This document shows, one piece after another, positions 1 to 6,357 of a DNA stretch of 6,357 bases; position 1 is the stretch's first letter; each line of letters opens with the position of its first letter. The notes beneath the pieces were generated by a model. That model was not told the DNA's origin and made no database searches. It was given only the letters and a program-made list of their open reading frames with translations. Position numbers and translations under genes: made by a program. This stretch comes from Burkholderiales bacterium (lineage in GTDB: Bacteria > Pseudomonadota > Gammaproteobacteria > Burkholderiales > Casimicrobiaceae): the NCBI GenBank assembly GCA_025354075.1, contig JANXNO010000164.1, forward strand, positions 1 to 6,357, given 5' to 3'.

Positions 1-2079
1 GCCATCATTGCGCGCAACGTATTTGGCTTTAACAGCCCGTCGTGGATGCCCGACGGCAAGGCGGGCGCGTACGCGACGCGAACCACGCTGCCCGCACTCA
101 AGGCGTTCGTAGATAGCGGTTGCACGCCCCCCGTTTTCACCACCCCAACGGCTGACCAATTCGCGGCATCTCGTTTTTTGATTCAGTCAACGTTTGGGCC
201 AAGCCGCGCTGACGTCGCATCGTTTCTCGCCCTGCCCGGTGCCGACACGGCGGCGCGCGCGTCTAATTGGGTGAACAACCAGCTCACGCTGACACGCCCG
301 AATACACACTTTCAATACATTCTGGATCGCAAGGCCGAATACGACGTCAACGCGCAAACGTTTGGCAATGAAATCACGCGCGAAGCGTTTTGGGGTCAAG
401 CGTTAAAAAATCAAGATCAGTTGCGGCAGCGCCTCGCGTTCGCACTTTCCGAGGTGTTGGTGGTGTCTTCAAACGGCGGCTCCGGCAACGTGTTTGACTT
501 GGCAGCCTACCTCGACTTGTTGGCCGACAACAGCTTTGGCAATCACCGTGACCTGCTCTACAAAATGGCGATGTCGCCCGCGATGGGGTCATACCTCAGC
601 CATTTGCGCAACGATGGCGGTAGCGCTAATCCGAACGAAAACTTTGCGCGCGAAATACTGCAACTATTCGGTGTGGGTTTATTTGTACTCGGCCCTGATG
701 GCGAAAACGTTCTCTCAAACGGGCAACCCATCCCCGCCTATGACGAAAACACCGTCAAAGGCTTCGCCAAAGTGTTCACCGGCCTGTCTTACGATGACCA
801 CTACACCGGTACCGACGGCTATGGTGACGTCCACCCCTCTTGGTACTGGACTCCAGATCGGGACGATCTGGGCGCTAATTTTCCGCCTGAGCCTGCGGGT
901 TGGGCGCGGCCTATGGTGCCTTTTCCGGGTCGCCACAGCGCGCTGCCCAAACAGCTATTGGGCTACAACTATGCGAGCCCAGTGAACATGGGCTCGGCGG
1001 TGGCTGCATGTACTAACGCTTTACAGTTTGCCAGTCCGCCGCCGGTAGCGCCCTTGACAGGACCGCTATTGCCTGCAATCGTGACCACCGGCTCCGGCGT
1101 GACTACCGGCACCAAGGTAAACGCCGCGCAGGCGTACGCCACGATCAACGCAGCAATCGATAATATTTTTTGTCATCCCAACGTCGGTCCATTCATGGCC
1201 AAACACCTTATCCGCTTCTTTGTCACGTCAACCCCGACCCTCGGTTATGTGAGCCGCGTATCTGCGGTGTTTAATAACAATGGCAGCGGCGTACGCGGTG
1301 ACATGAAAGCCGTGATGCGTGCGGTTCTGCTCGATACCGAGGCATTGGGCCCCATTGCCGCTATCGATACGGTTAACCCGTCAAAGGTGGGCAAACTGAA
1401 AGAACCGATGTTGCGTTTGAGCGCGATTTTCCGAGCGTTCAACACCACCTCCGCTTCGGGCCGCTATCAGCTGCTCTATAACCTTGACGGCGTTGAGTAC
1501 GGCATCAGTCAGGCGCCACTGCAGTCGCCGACGGTCTTCAACTATTTTCATCCTGAATTTTCGCCGCCCGGCCCGGTAGCAAACGCTGCTGCCGTAGCGC
1601 CCGAGTTCGAAATTACCACCACCACCGCCATCGCTTCCACCCAAAATTATTTTGGCAGTCTGGTATCGAACAGCGACGGCAACACCTCGTTTACAAACAA
1701 CCTGATCGGGTACTACGGTTGCAACACCAACACCGTCAGCAGCACCAACGCGCAAACTGCGACGCGACAGCACTGCTTATTTGGCGACCTGTCTGACCTC
1801 TACGCACTTCACGCTGACAGCGCTGCCATGTTCGATTATCTAAATCTGGTGCTGATGGGGGGAACCCTGAGCACGCCAAATCGTGACTCTCTGGTGACTG
1901 CACTCAACAACACCTTCGCGACGACGGCTGCACCTGTGCTCGCGGGAAATCCGCCCACAGCGTCGCAACTCACCACCTACAACAACGCGCTGACCTCGTG
2001 GCAACAGGTTAAACGCAATCGCGTGAAAGCCGCGCTCTGGCTTGCCGTGCATACCCCCGAATTTCAGATTCAACGATAG
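1..2079 (+). CDS. DUF1800 family protein, 5' end missing
   Basis: The frame is open from base 1, and the first ATG (base 46) has no good ribosome site, so the real start lies upstream; 692 residues are visible. The DUF1800 domain (PF08811) runs from about residue 55 to the end. Recognisable family motifs are FLIQSTFGPS (about 59-68), LRQRLAFALSEVLVVS (from 141), NENFAREILQLF (212-223), GVRGD (430-434), GKLKEP (464-469) and SPTVFNYF (509-516). The family has no established reaction; its members are mostly exported and are encoded next to DUF1501 genes, as here. Residues 1-40 look different: IIARNVFGF, then a spacer, an ATRT element and ALKAFVDSGC. This resembles the second half of a dockerin-like calcium-binding repeat, which would place an extra domain before DUF1800. 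A signal peptide cannot be judged because the N-terminus is absent. The stop codon is 11 bases before the DUF1501 start, which implies co-transcription. Family assignment is firm; function is unknown. Confidence 0.93.
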   Translation, partial: AIIARNVFGFNSPSWMPDGKAGAYATRTTLPALKAFVDSGCTPPVFTTPTADQFAASRFLIQSTFGPSRADVASFLALPGADTAARASNWVNNQLTLTRPNTHFQYILDRKAEYDVNAQTFGNEITREAFWGQALKNQDQLRQRLAFALSEVLVVSSNGGSGNVFDLAAYLDLLADNSFGNHRDLLYKMAMSPAMGSYLSHLRNDGGSANPNENFAREILQLFGVGLFVLGPDGENVLSNGQPIPAYDENTVKGFAKVFTGLSYDDHYTGTDGYGDVHPSWYWTPDRDDLGANFPPEPAGWARPMVPFPGRHSALPKQLLGYNYASPVNMGSAVAACTNALQFASPPPVAPLTGPLLPAIVTTGSGVTTGTKVNAAQAYATINAAIDNIFCHPNVGPFMAKHLIRFFVTSTPTLGYVSRVSAVFNNNGSGVRGDMKAVMRAVLLDTEALGPIAAIDTVNPSKVGKLKEPMLRLSAIFRAFNTTSASGRYQLLYNLDGVEYGISQAPLQSPTVFNYFHPEFSPPGPVANAAAVAPEFEITTTTAIASTQNYFGSLVSNSDGNTSFTNNLIGYYGCNTNTVSSTNAQTATRQHCLFGDLSDLYALHADSAAMFDYLNLVLMGGTLSTPNRDSLVTALNNTFATTAAPVLAGNPPTASQLTTYNNALTSWQQVKRNRVKAALWLAVHTPEFQIQR

Positions 2080-2083
2080 GCGG
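2078..2083 (+). promoter_or_regulatory. Probable ribosome binding site of the DUF1501 gene
   Basis: AGGCGG lies seven bases before the ATG at 2091 and overlaps the stop codon (TAG, 2077-2079) of the DUF1800 gene. It is a one-mismatch match to AGGAGG. The overlap suggests that ribosomes finishing DUF1800 could reinitiate on DUF1501 (inference). Confidence 0.5.
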
Positions 2084-2090
2084 CCACCCC

Positions 2091-4007
2091 ATGAACTTCA
2101 AAAACTTCCAACAACGCCGTGATTTTCTTAAGGCGGCCAGCACCGTTGCAGTCAGTGGCGGCATGCCCGTGCTGGGCGCACTGAGCAACGTCGCACAGGC
2201 GGCAGGCAACACTTCACCGACCCAGGTCGACGTGAACTACAAAGCTATCGTCTGCGTATTTTTTTATGGCGGACAAGACAATTCCAACGTGTTGGTGCCC
2301 TACCAAGACGGCAACGCGGCAGGCACCGGTACTGCCGCCACGACTGCGGAATTCAACGCCTACGCTCAGGCCCGATCAAACTTCACCACTGCCAACCCAG
2401 GTGGTGATCCGCCCGTTCAAAATCCGGCCAACAACAACGGTAATCTTGCCTACACGCGCGCGCTGCTGGCAGCCACTGCGCTGCCTGCGACCACTGCTAA
2501 CAGCCTCACGGGCACACCGAACCCGACCTCGGCGGGATGGACAACCAACACCTACGGACGGCAGTTTGCGCTGCATCCGAACTACGCCGAACTGAAAGCG
2601 ATTTACGCTACTGGCAAACTCGCTGTTATCGCTAACGTCGGACCGCTCGTTGCACCCATCAATCGCGCGCAGTGGTACACCAATACCGGCGGCGCTCGCC
2701 CCGTCAATTTGTATTCCCACGATGACCAGCAAAAAGGCTGGATGAGCGGCACTGCCAACGTCGCCAACCCATCCGTGGGTATTGGCGGTCGCATCGCTAA
2801 TCACCCCGCTATCGTCGCACTGAACGGCAACGCACTGGTGTCTACGCAAATTTCAGTTGACGGCATCAACACTTTCATGCTGACAGATTTGAGCCCATCA
2901 ACGACCGCCATTCCGTACCAGGTTGGCACGGGGTCGGTGGGGCGCCTGCAAACGGCAACCACTACGCCGATCTGGACGACGGTTGGCACGGCGACCTGCA
3001 ACACCAGCAGTACGTTCATGTCGGCCAATGCTACTTCTCCTTACTGTATTTCGGGTGGCCCGATTGCAGTGAGCAATGGCTATTCGGGTTACAGCCTTCT
3101 AAAAGGTGCGATCAACGCGCGGGTGTTGCCCACTGCAAGCGAAGGCAGTTCAATCTATAACGATCAGTGGCGCCAGACGATGCAGCAGTCCATCGCGACT
3201 CAGGCCGCCATTTCGACCGCCTTTATCAATAGCCCACCGACTGAGGACATCGTCGGACCGTTCGTTAATGTCGTCGGATCAGGCAGCACCTACAACTCAC
3301 TCGCCGCACAATTGCGCATGGTGGCGACGATGATTCGTGCGAGCAACCAGCTTGGGCAAGGCGGTGGCCCGATGAAGCGCCAGGTATTCTTTGTCGGCAT
3401 CGGCGGCTTTGACACGCACGGCACTGAGTTCTGGACCAATAACCCCTCGCTCAACGGCCAGATCAGCAAGGCGATTAACGCCTTCTGGACGGCGATGGGT
3501 AACGTTGCTGTCGTTGGCGGTGCCGTGGGTGAAACCGCACAAAAACATGTGACGTTATTTACGGCCACCGACTTTGGGCGGACGCTTGACTCCAATAGCA
3601 AAGGCTGTGATCACGGGTGGGGCAGCCACCACATTGTGTTGGGTGGGGACGTCAAGGGCGGCTATATCTATGGTCAAGACCACAACATTACTGCCACGAC
3701 TGCGGGCACGTCGACTTGGCTCGGAACCCCCACTAACCGCGATGACTTGACGGCGGGCGCTGTTCCTCGCATCGGCCTGCCGCCGAATCGCTACAGCGCA
3801 CCTAACACGGTAGGTGCGGGTTGTAACGGCCTCAACCATTCGCTGGATCGGGGCGAAATGCTGCCAACCACCTCAGGCGACGCAGTAATCGCAACCATTG
3901 CCAAATGGTTCGGCGTGCCTCAGGCCGATTTGACCGGGCCGACTGGCGTATTCAGGACGCTGGCAACTGCACACCCTAACGGCTACGACATGGGTTTTAT
4001 GGCGTAG
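2091..4007 (+). CDS. DUF1501 family protein with twin-arginine signal
   Basis: This complete 638-residue protein belongs to DUF1501 (PF07394), which is distantly related to the alkaline phosphatase/sulfatase fold; no reaction is established. The N-terminus has a twin-arginine motif RRDFLK (residues 9-14), a short hydrophobic stretch and a likely AQA cleavage site near 37, so export as a folded protein is expected. Family landmarks are VCVFFYGGQDNSNVLVPY (54-71), SHDDQQKGW (209-217), GGFDTHG (438-444), DFGRT (494-498) and CDHGWGSHH (506-514). The Asp/His residues in the last three blocks are plausible metal or active-site ligands by analogy with the superfamily, which is not shown here. Cys303 and Cys319 lie in a variable insert and could form a disulfide. 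At 638 residues it appears long for the family, owing to Thr/Asn/Ala-rich loops. The chosen ATG has an adjacent Shine-Dalgarno-like AGGCGG and leads straight into the signal. It lies directly downstream of the DUF1800 gene, the standard pairing. Confidence 0.94.
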   Translation: MNFKNFQQRRDFLKAASTVAVSGGMPVLGALSNVAQAAGNTSPTQVDVNYKAIVCVFFYGGQDNSNVLVPYQDGNAAGTGTAATTAEFNAYAQARSNFTTANPGGDPPVQNPANNNGNLAYTRALLAATALPATTANSLTGTPNPTSAGWTTNTYGRQFALHPNYAELKAIYATGKLAVIANVGPLVAPINRAQWYTNTGGARPVNLYSHDDQQKGWMSGTANVANPSVGIGGRIANHPAIVALNGNALVSTQISVDGINTFMLTDLSPSTTAIPYQVGTGSVGRLQTATTTPIWTTVGTATCNTSSTFMSANATSPYCISGGPIAVSNGYSGYSLLKGAINARVLPTASEGSSIYNDQWRQTMQQSIATQAAISTAFINSPPTEDIVGPFVNVVGSGSTYNSLAAQLRMVATMIRASNQLGQGGGPMKRQVFFVGIGGFDTHGTEFWTNNPSLNGQISKAINAFWTAMGNVAVVGGAVGETAQKHVTLFTATDFGRTLDSNSKGCDHGWGSHHIVLGGDVKGGYIYGQDHNITATTAGTSTWLGTPTNRDDLTAGAVPRIGLPPNRYSAPNTVGAGCNGLNHSLDRGEMLPTTSGDAVIATIAKWFGVPQADLTGPTGVFRTLATAHPNGYDMGFMA

Positions 4008-4016
4008 AGACAAACA

Positions 4017-4084
4017 GCGTCGGCCTTCAATGCCGTCAAAGCTCAACGCGCAGTCGCTGCCGCAGAGCTACACCAGGCCGACGC
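4017..4084 (+). repeat. Nested inverted repeat / long hairpin after the DUF1501 gene
   Basis: GCGTCGGCCT (4017-4026) is matched perfectly by AGGCCGACGC (4075-4084). Inside these arms AGCTC (4040-4044) pairs with GAGCT (4065-4069), and inside that GCGCAG (4048-4053) pairs with CTG (4057-4059) plus CGC (4061-4063), with one bulged C and a TCG loop. The transcript could therefore fold into one long, interrupted stem beginning nine bases after the DUF1501 stop. No T-run follows, so it is not a classical intrinsic terminator. It could instead protect the 3' end of the mRNA, mark a Rho-dependent end, or be one copy of a dispersed genomic repeat. The pairing is seen in the sequence; the role is inference. 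Confidence 0.6.
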
Positions 4085-4100
4085 GAGTAAGACAGGGGAA

Positions 4101-4118
4101 GGTACCGGATTCGGTGCC
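4101..4118 (+). other. Short hairpin in the DUF1501-cytochrome gap
   Basis: GGTACCG (4101-4107) pairs with CGGTGCC (4112-4118) through seven base pairs, one of them a G-U wobble in RNA, around a GATT loop. It lies 16 bases after the larger nested hairpin and is not followed by a T-run. Its last base begins CAGCGTCG (4118-4125), a second copy of the octamer at 4015-4022 that overlaps the outer arm of the large hairpin. The rest of the gap (about 4126-4203) shows no promoter I can defend. The next gene's start at 4204 is preceded only by a weak GGA (4193-4195). Confidence 0.4.
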
Positions 4119-4203
4119 AGCGTCGCCTGTTGAAGGGCAAAAACTGAACACAACCTGCCACCACCACAGGTCACAGTGCTTCGATAAATGATGGAAAAAA
4201 CTG

Positions 4204-5718
4204 ATGCGAATAAATACTTGCGCCCTTCGAAAACTCTTCAGTAAGCTGATGACGGTGCTGGTAGTTTTGGCGCTGCCGACCGGGCACGCGGTCGCACAAA
4301 ATATCAACAATGGAAAGCTTCTCTATTCCACGCCGCTTGTAACGGGACAATTAAGCTGTAGCGCTGGTGCGTGTCATGGTCCCAATCCGCTTGGAAATCA
4401 GAACAAAGTTTTGCTCGCTGCTAATAATCCTGGCGCGATTGGCATCGGTATCAGCTCGGTGCAGCAAATGGCTTTCCTTAAAAATAATGTGACAGGCACC
4501 CAGCTCCAGGATATCGCTGCGTACATCGGCAATCCAGGTGCCGCCAGCGGTTCCCCCGTTGCGCAGGTTTCGCCGAGCGCGCTTACCTTTGCTTCAACGG
4601 TGATTGGCGCCAGCTCGGGTGCACAACAATTCGCCATCGCCAACGCCGGCACAGCGGCGCTCACAGTAAGCGGCGTAAGCAGCAACAGTCCCGATTTTTT
4701 AGTAACGAATGCCTGTGCGACGGTCGCGGTGGGGGCGAGCTGCAACGTATCGGTCACCTTCGCGCCCAACACAGCTGGCGCACGCAGCGGCACGATCACG
4801 GTTAGTCATAATGCCAGCGGTGGCATTAGCACGGTCGGCGTTAGTGGCACGGCTACCGCGCCTGTGGTGTTGTCACCGGCCATCGCAGTGTCGCCGTCGT
4901 CGCTCGATTTTGGCCCGGTGAGTGCAGGATCACTTTCAGGCGCGCTGCCTGTTACGGTTAGCAGTGTCGGCATGGCACCGTTGACGCTGACATCACTCGC
5001 CATCGCTGGCAGTAATTTTGCGGTGATAGGTGGCACCTGTACTGTGGGCACTGCTATCGGTGTCAACGGCAGTTGCACCATCGTCGCCCGCTTTGCTCCC
5101 GATGCAGCTGGCGGGCAAACAGGCACACTCACCCTCAATCACAACGCAAGCGGACCACCCGTAACGGTGAGCCTCTCCGGAACAGGCGTGGGCCTGACAT
5201 CAACGACGACGAAAAGCATGGTTGAGTATTTATATGTGCCGCTGAATTATTTCTTTATTACATCGCGCGATTCGGACAAACTACTGCTTGACACGGTTGC
5301 AACCTTTCAGCGTACAGGTCAGAGTTTTCCGGTTCTGGCGGCTCGTGAGGGTGACGCCAAAAGCATTACTCGCTTTTTCTTTGACAAGGTTGCCGTTCAA
5401 GCCTCGCGGGGCAGCCATTTTTATACCCTGCTTGATGAAGAAAAAGCTCTGCTCGCTGCGGCCAATCCGACCAACGCGGCGACCGCGGGACTCCCGCTGA
5501 ATGAGGGCGTCGATTCTTGGGCTTTTCTGCCTCTGGTCACCGGCCCTGGCGGGTCGTGCGCGAGCGGTCAAACACCGGTATTTCGCCTGTTTCGCGGCAA
5601 CGTCCGGTTCCCGGATGACCCGAACCACCGCTTCACCGTGAGCACCTCGATCTACAACGAGTATGTTGCGTTGGGCTGGGACGGCGAAGGTGTGCGTTTT
5701 TGCGTGCCGTCGCAATAG
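4204..5718 (+). CDS. Exported cytochrome c-like / choice-of-anchor D / DUF5648-like mosaic protein
   Basis: This complete 504-residue protein has a Sec signal peptide (basic start, hydrophobic core about 15-27, AVAQ cleavage near 31). Residues 33-112 resemble a small c-type cytochrome: CSAGACH (52-58) is a haem motif with four rather than two residues between the cysteines, Met90 is a candidate distal ligand, and LQDIAAYIGNP (102-112) matches the usual terminal helix. Two ASPM-SPD-2-Hydin ('choice-of-anchor D') beta-sandwich domains follow, about 121-217 and 227-330, each with a cysteine pair (171/180 and 279/291) before a FAP motif. The C-terminal part (339-504) resembles DUF5648, with aromatic signatures NYFFIT (348-353), HFYT (405-408) and HRFT (475-478). 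A plausible role is a periplasmic or surface haem protein carrying adhesion-type domains; the substrate is unknown. An in-frame stop at 4189 confines the start, and the Shine-Dalgarno site is weak. The 196-base gap suggests separate transcription from DUF1501. Confidence 0.88.
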   Translation: MRINTCALRKLFSKLMTVLVVLALPTGHAVAQNINNGKLLYSTPLVTGQLSCSAGACHGPNPLGNQNKVLLAANNPGAIGIGISSVQQMAFLKNNVTGTQLQDIAAYIGNPGAASGSPVAQVSPSALTFASTVIGASSGAQQFAIANAGTAALTVSGVSSNSPDFLVTNACATVAVGASCNVSVTFAPNTAGARSGTITVSHNASGGISTVGVSGTATAPVVLSPAIAVSPSSLDFGPVSAGSLSGALPVTVSSVGMAPLTLTSLAIAGSNFAVIGGTCTVGTAIGVNGSCTIVARFAPDAAGGQTGTLTLNHNASGPPVTVSLSGTGVGLTSTTTKSMVEYLYVPLNYFFITSRDSDKLLLDTVATFQRTGQSFPVLAAREGDAKSITRFFFDKVAVQASRGSHFYTLLDEEKALLAAANPTNAATAGLPLNEGVDSWAFLPLVTGPGGSCASGQTPVFRLFRGNVRFPDDPNHRFTVSTSIYNEYVALGWDGEGVRFCVPSQ

Positions 5719-5734
5719 GTTTAGCCGCAGCGTT

Positions 5735-6357
5735 TTAAGGTAGCAGCGTCAGCAGATAGTTTTCGATTGTGGAAGGCGCGGCTGCTGTGGCCGCAGCACG
5801 ATTTGTGAGTGCCGTACCGCGCAGCCCAAGCAGATAGCGCAACACCAAAAGCCCGTCGGTGGTCGCCTTCACACTGCCATCTCCGTCGATATCCAGCGCG
5901 TTGCCGAGCGACGTGATGTAGCTGCTGATTGCAGCAGCCGAGCGCTCCGCACCGACGCCGCTTGCTGACGCAGTCAACGCGCCGTCCCTCAGCCCAAACA
6001 AGTGCCGCAACAACAGCACGCCGTCGGTCGCTGCTTCAAAGGTGCCATCGTTATCCACATCAAGACTGGGCACAAAACTCCCCGCCGTAAAGGTCGCGGT
6101 CAGGGTGGCGTTGGTCGCGGGCACTGCATACGTGTGACTGCGCGCCCCCGCATCCGACCAGCCTGAAAAACGCAGGCCGCTCGTACCGCGATTCTGGTCG
6201 CCGACGGCCACCGGCAATAGCCATCCCGCCCACGCCGTGACAGTCGTTCCCGCGACAACCGTATTGCCTCCGTTAACGCGCAGTCGCGCGCCGCTCGCCT
6301 GTGGTTGCGGCAGCGCGGCGAGTGTCAGCATGATCTTGCGTGGCATCACGTTTTGCG
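5735..6357 (-). CDS. C-terminal part of secreted protein with InlB-like domain and two dockerin-like repeats, 5' end missing
   Basis: The reading frame stays open to the right edge, so only the last 207 or so residues are present; the GTG at 6349 and ATG at 6346 are internal, not the start. The first part (about 6346-6080) has the pattern PRKIMLTL, then GGNTVVAGT, WAGW, FSGWSDAGARSH and TLTATF. This is the beta-rich, divergent InlB-type repeat pattern often found near the C-terminus of secreted enzymes such as PQQ-dependent sugar dehydrogenases (general knowledge; the catalytic part is not visible). Two dockerin-like repeats follow, each with an EF-hand-like loop, DVDNDG (6044-6061) and DIDGDG (5876-5893), and then a DG-LLxLRxLxGLR helix. 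These should bind calcium and may mediate attachment or stabilise the protein. The gene converges on the cytochrome gene, with 16 bases between stops and no clear terminator. The identity of the whole protein cannot be decided from this window. Confidence 0.82.
   Translation of the reverse strand, partial: QNVMPRKIMLTLAALPQPQASGARLRVNGGNTVVAGTTVTAWAGWLLPVAVGDQNRGTSGLRFSGWSDAGARSHTYAVPATNATLTATFTAGSFVPSLDVDNDGTFEAATDGVLLLRHLFGLRDGALTASASGVGAERSAAAISSYITSLGNALDIDGDGSVKATTDGLLVLRYLLGLRGTALTNRAAATAAAPSTIENYLLTLLP
5738..6064 (-). repeat. Two tandem dockerin-like coding repeats
   Basis: Repeat 1 (6064-5897, 56 residues) and repeat 2 (5896-5738, 53 residues) are head to tail and end exactly at the stop codon. 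The shared pattern is LDxDxDG, a short spacer with ATTDG or AATDG, LLxLRxLxGLR, an AL-T step, an Ala-rich linker, and a final helix with an I-x-x-Y core. The Asp positions fit an EF-hand calcium loop of the dockerin type. The copies are clearly diverged in DNA, so the duplication is old. Confidence 0.75.

Noticed and set aside
494..985. Open frame of 163 codons on the + strand inside the DUF1800 gene
   Set aside because: It overlaps a gene with clear family motifs, its Thr/Arg/Trp-rich translation resembles no domain, and it has no ribosome site; it is a shadow frame.
974..996. Perfect 8-base inverted repeat CGAGCCCA / TGGGCTCG with a 7-base loop inside the DUF1800 gene
   Set aside because: About one 8-base perfect hairpin with a short loop is expected by chance in a window of this size, and it lies in well-conserved coding sequence.
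2376..2849. Open frame of 157 codons on the - strand opposite the DUF1501 gene
   Set aside because: It is antisense to a well-supported gene, with unnatural composition and no recognisable domain; long antisense frames are common in GC-rich DNA.
3797..3818. Perfect 8-base inverted repeat CGCACCTA / TAGGTGCG with a 6-base loop inside the DUF1501 gene
   Set aside because: It is at the chance level for the window, within coding sequence, and has no T-run or partner site.
4126..4203. Possible promoter for the cytochrome-like gene (TTGAAG at 4130, GATAAAT near 4183)
   Set aside because: The two elements are about 48 bases apart, not 16-18, and neither has an acceptable partner at the right distance.
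4068..4310. Possible small - strand gene covering the intergenic gap
   Set aside because: It runs over the start and signal peptide of the cytochrome-like gene, has no recognisable product, and shows no ribosome site.
5281..5715. Open frame of 144 codons on the - strand opposite the cytochrome-like gene's C-terminus
   Set aside because: The opposite strand encodes a coherent DUF5648-like region, whereas this Arg-rich translation matches nothing.
5690..5718. Possible terminator formed by TTGCG / CGCAA at the end of the cytochrome-like gene
   Set aside because: The stem is only five pairs, lies inside the coding sequence, and is not followed by a T-run on either strand.

Overview
The window reads as part of a chromosome from a Gram-negative, moderately GC-rich bacterium, most likely a betaproteobacterium of Burkholderiales type. 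This placement is an inference from protein style: a DUF1800/DUF1501 pair with proteobacterial motifs, 'choice-of-anchor D' beta-sandwich domains, a DUF5648-like tail, and dockerin-like C-terminal repeats. It was not tested by a search. Every gene I can support encodes a protein that is exported, or probably exported. I see no insertion sequence, phage gene, CRISPR array, tRNA or rRNA.

Layout. Bases 1-2079 (+) hold a DUF1800 protein that is cut by the left edge. Eleven bases later, 2091-4007 (+) encodes its usual partner, a DUF1501 protein with a twin-arginine signal; the two look like one transcription unit. A 196-base gap (4008-4203) follows. It contains a long nested hairpin directly after the DUF1501 stop and a second short hairpin. 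Next, 4204-5718 (+) encodes a Sec-exported mosaic protein: a small cytochrome-c-like module with an unusual CX4CH haem motif, two HYDIN/ASPM-SPD-2-type beta-sandwich domains, and a DUF5648-like C-terminal region. On the opposite strand, 5735-6357 (-) is the C-terminal end of a larger secreted protein cut by the right edge. It has an InlB-repeat-like beta domain and then two dockerin-like, EF-hand-type calcium-binding repeats. It converges on the cytochrome gene with only 16 bases between the stops.

How they may work together. DUF1800 and DUF1501 genes are repeatedly found as neighbours, and no biochemical role for them is known to me. DUF1501 is related to the alkaline phosphatase/sulfatase fold. 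The haem-binding, adhesive-type and dockerin-like neighbours suggest a set of cell-envelope or extracellular proteins. The visible N-terminus of the DUF1800 protein resembles the second half of the dockerin-like repeats on the opposite strand, so the same accessory module may occur in both proteins. Nothing here proves a shared pathway.
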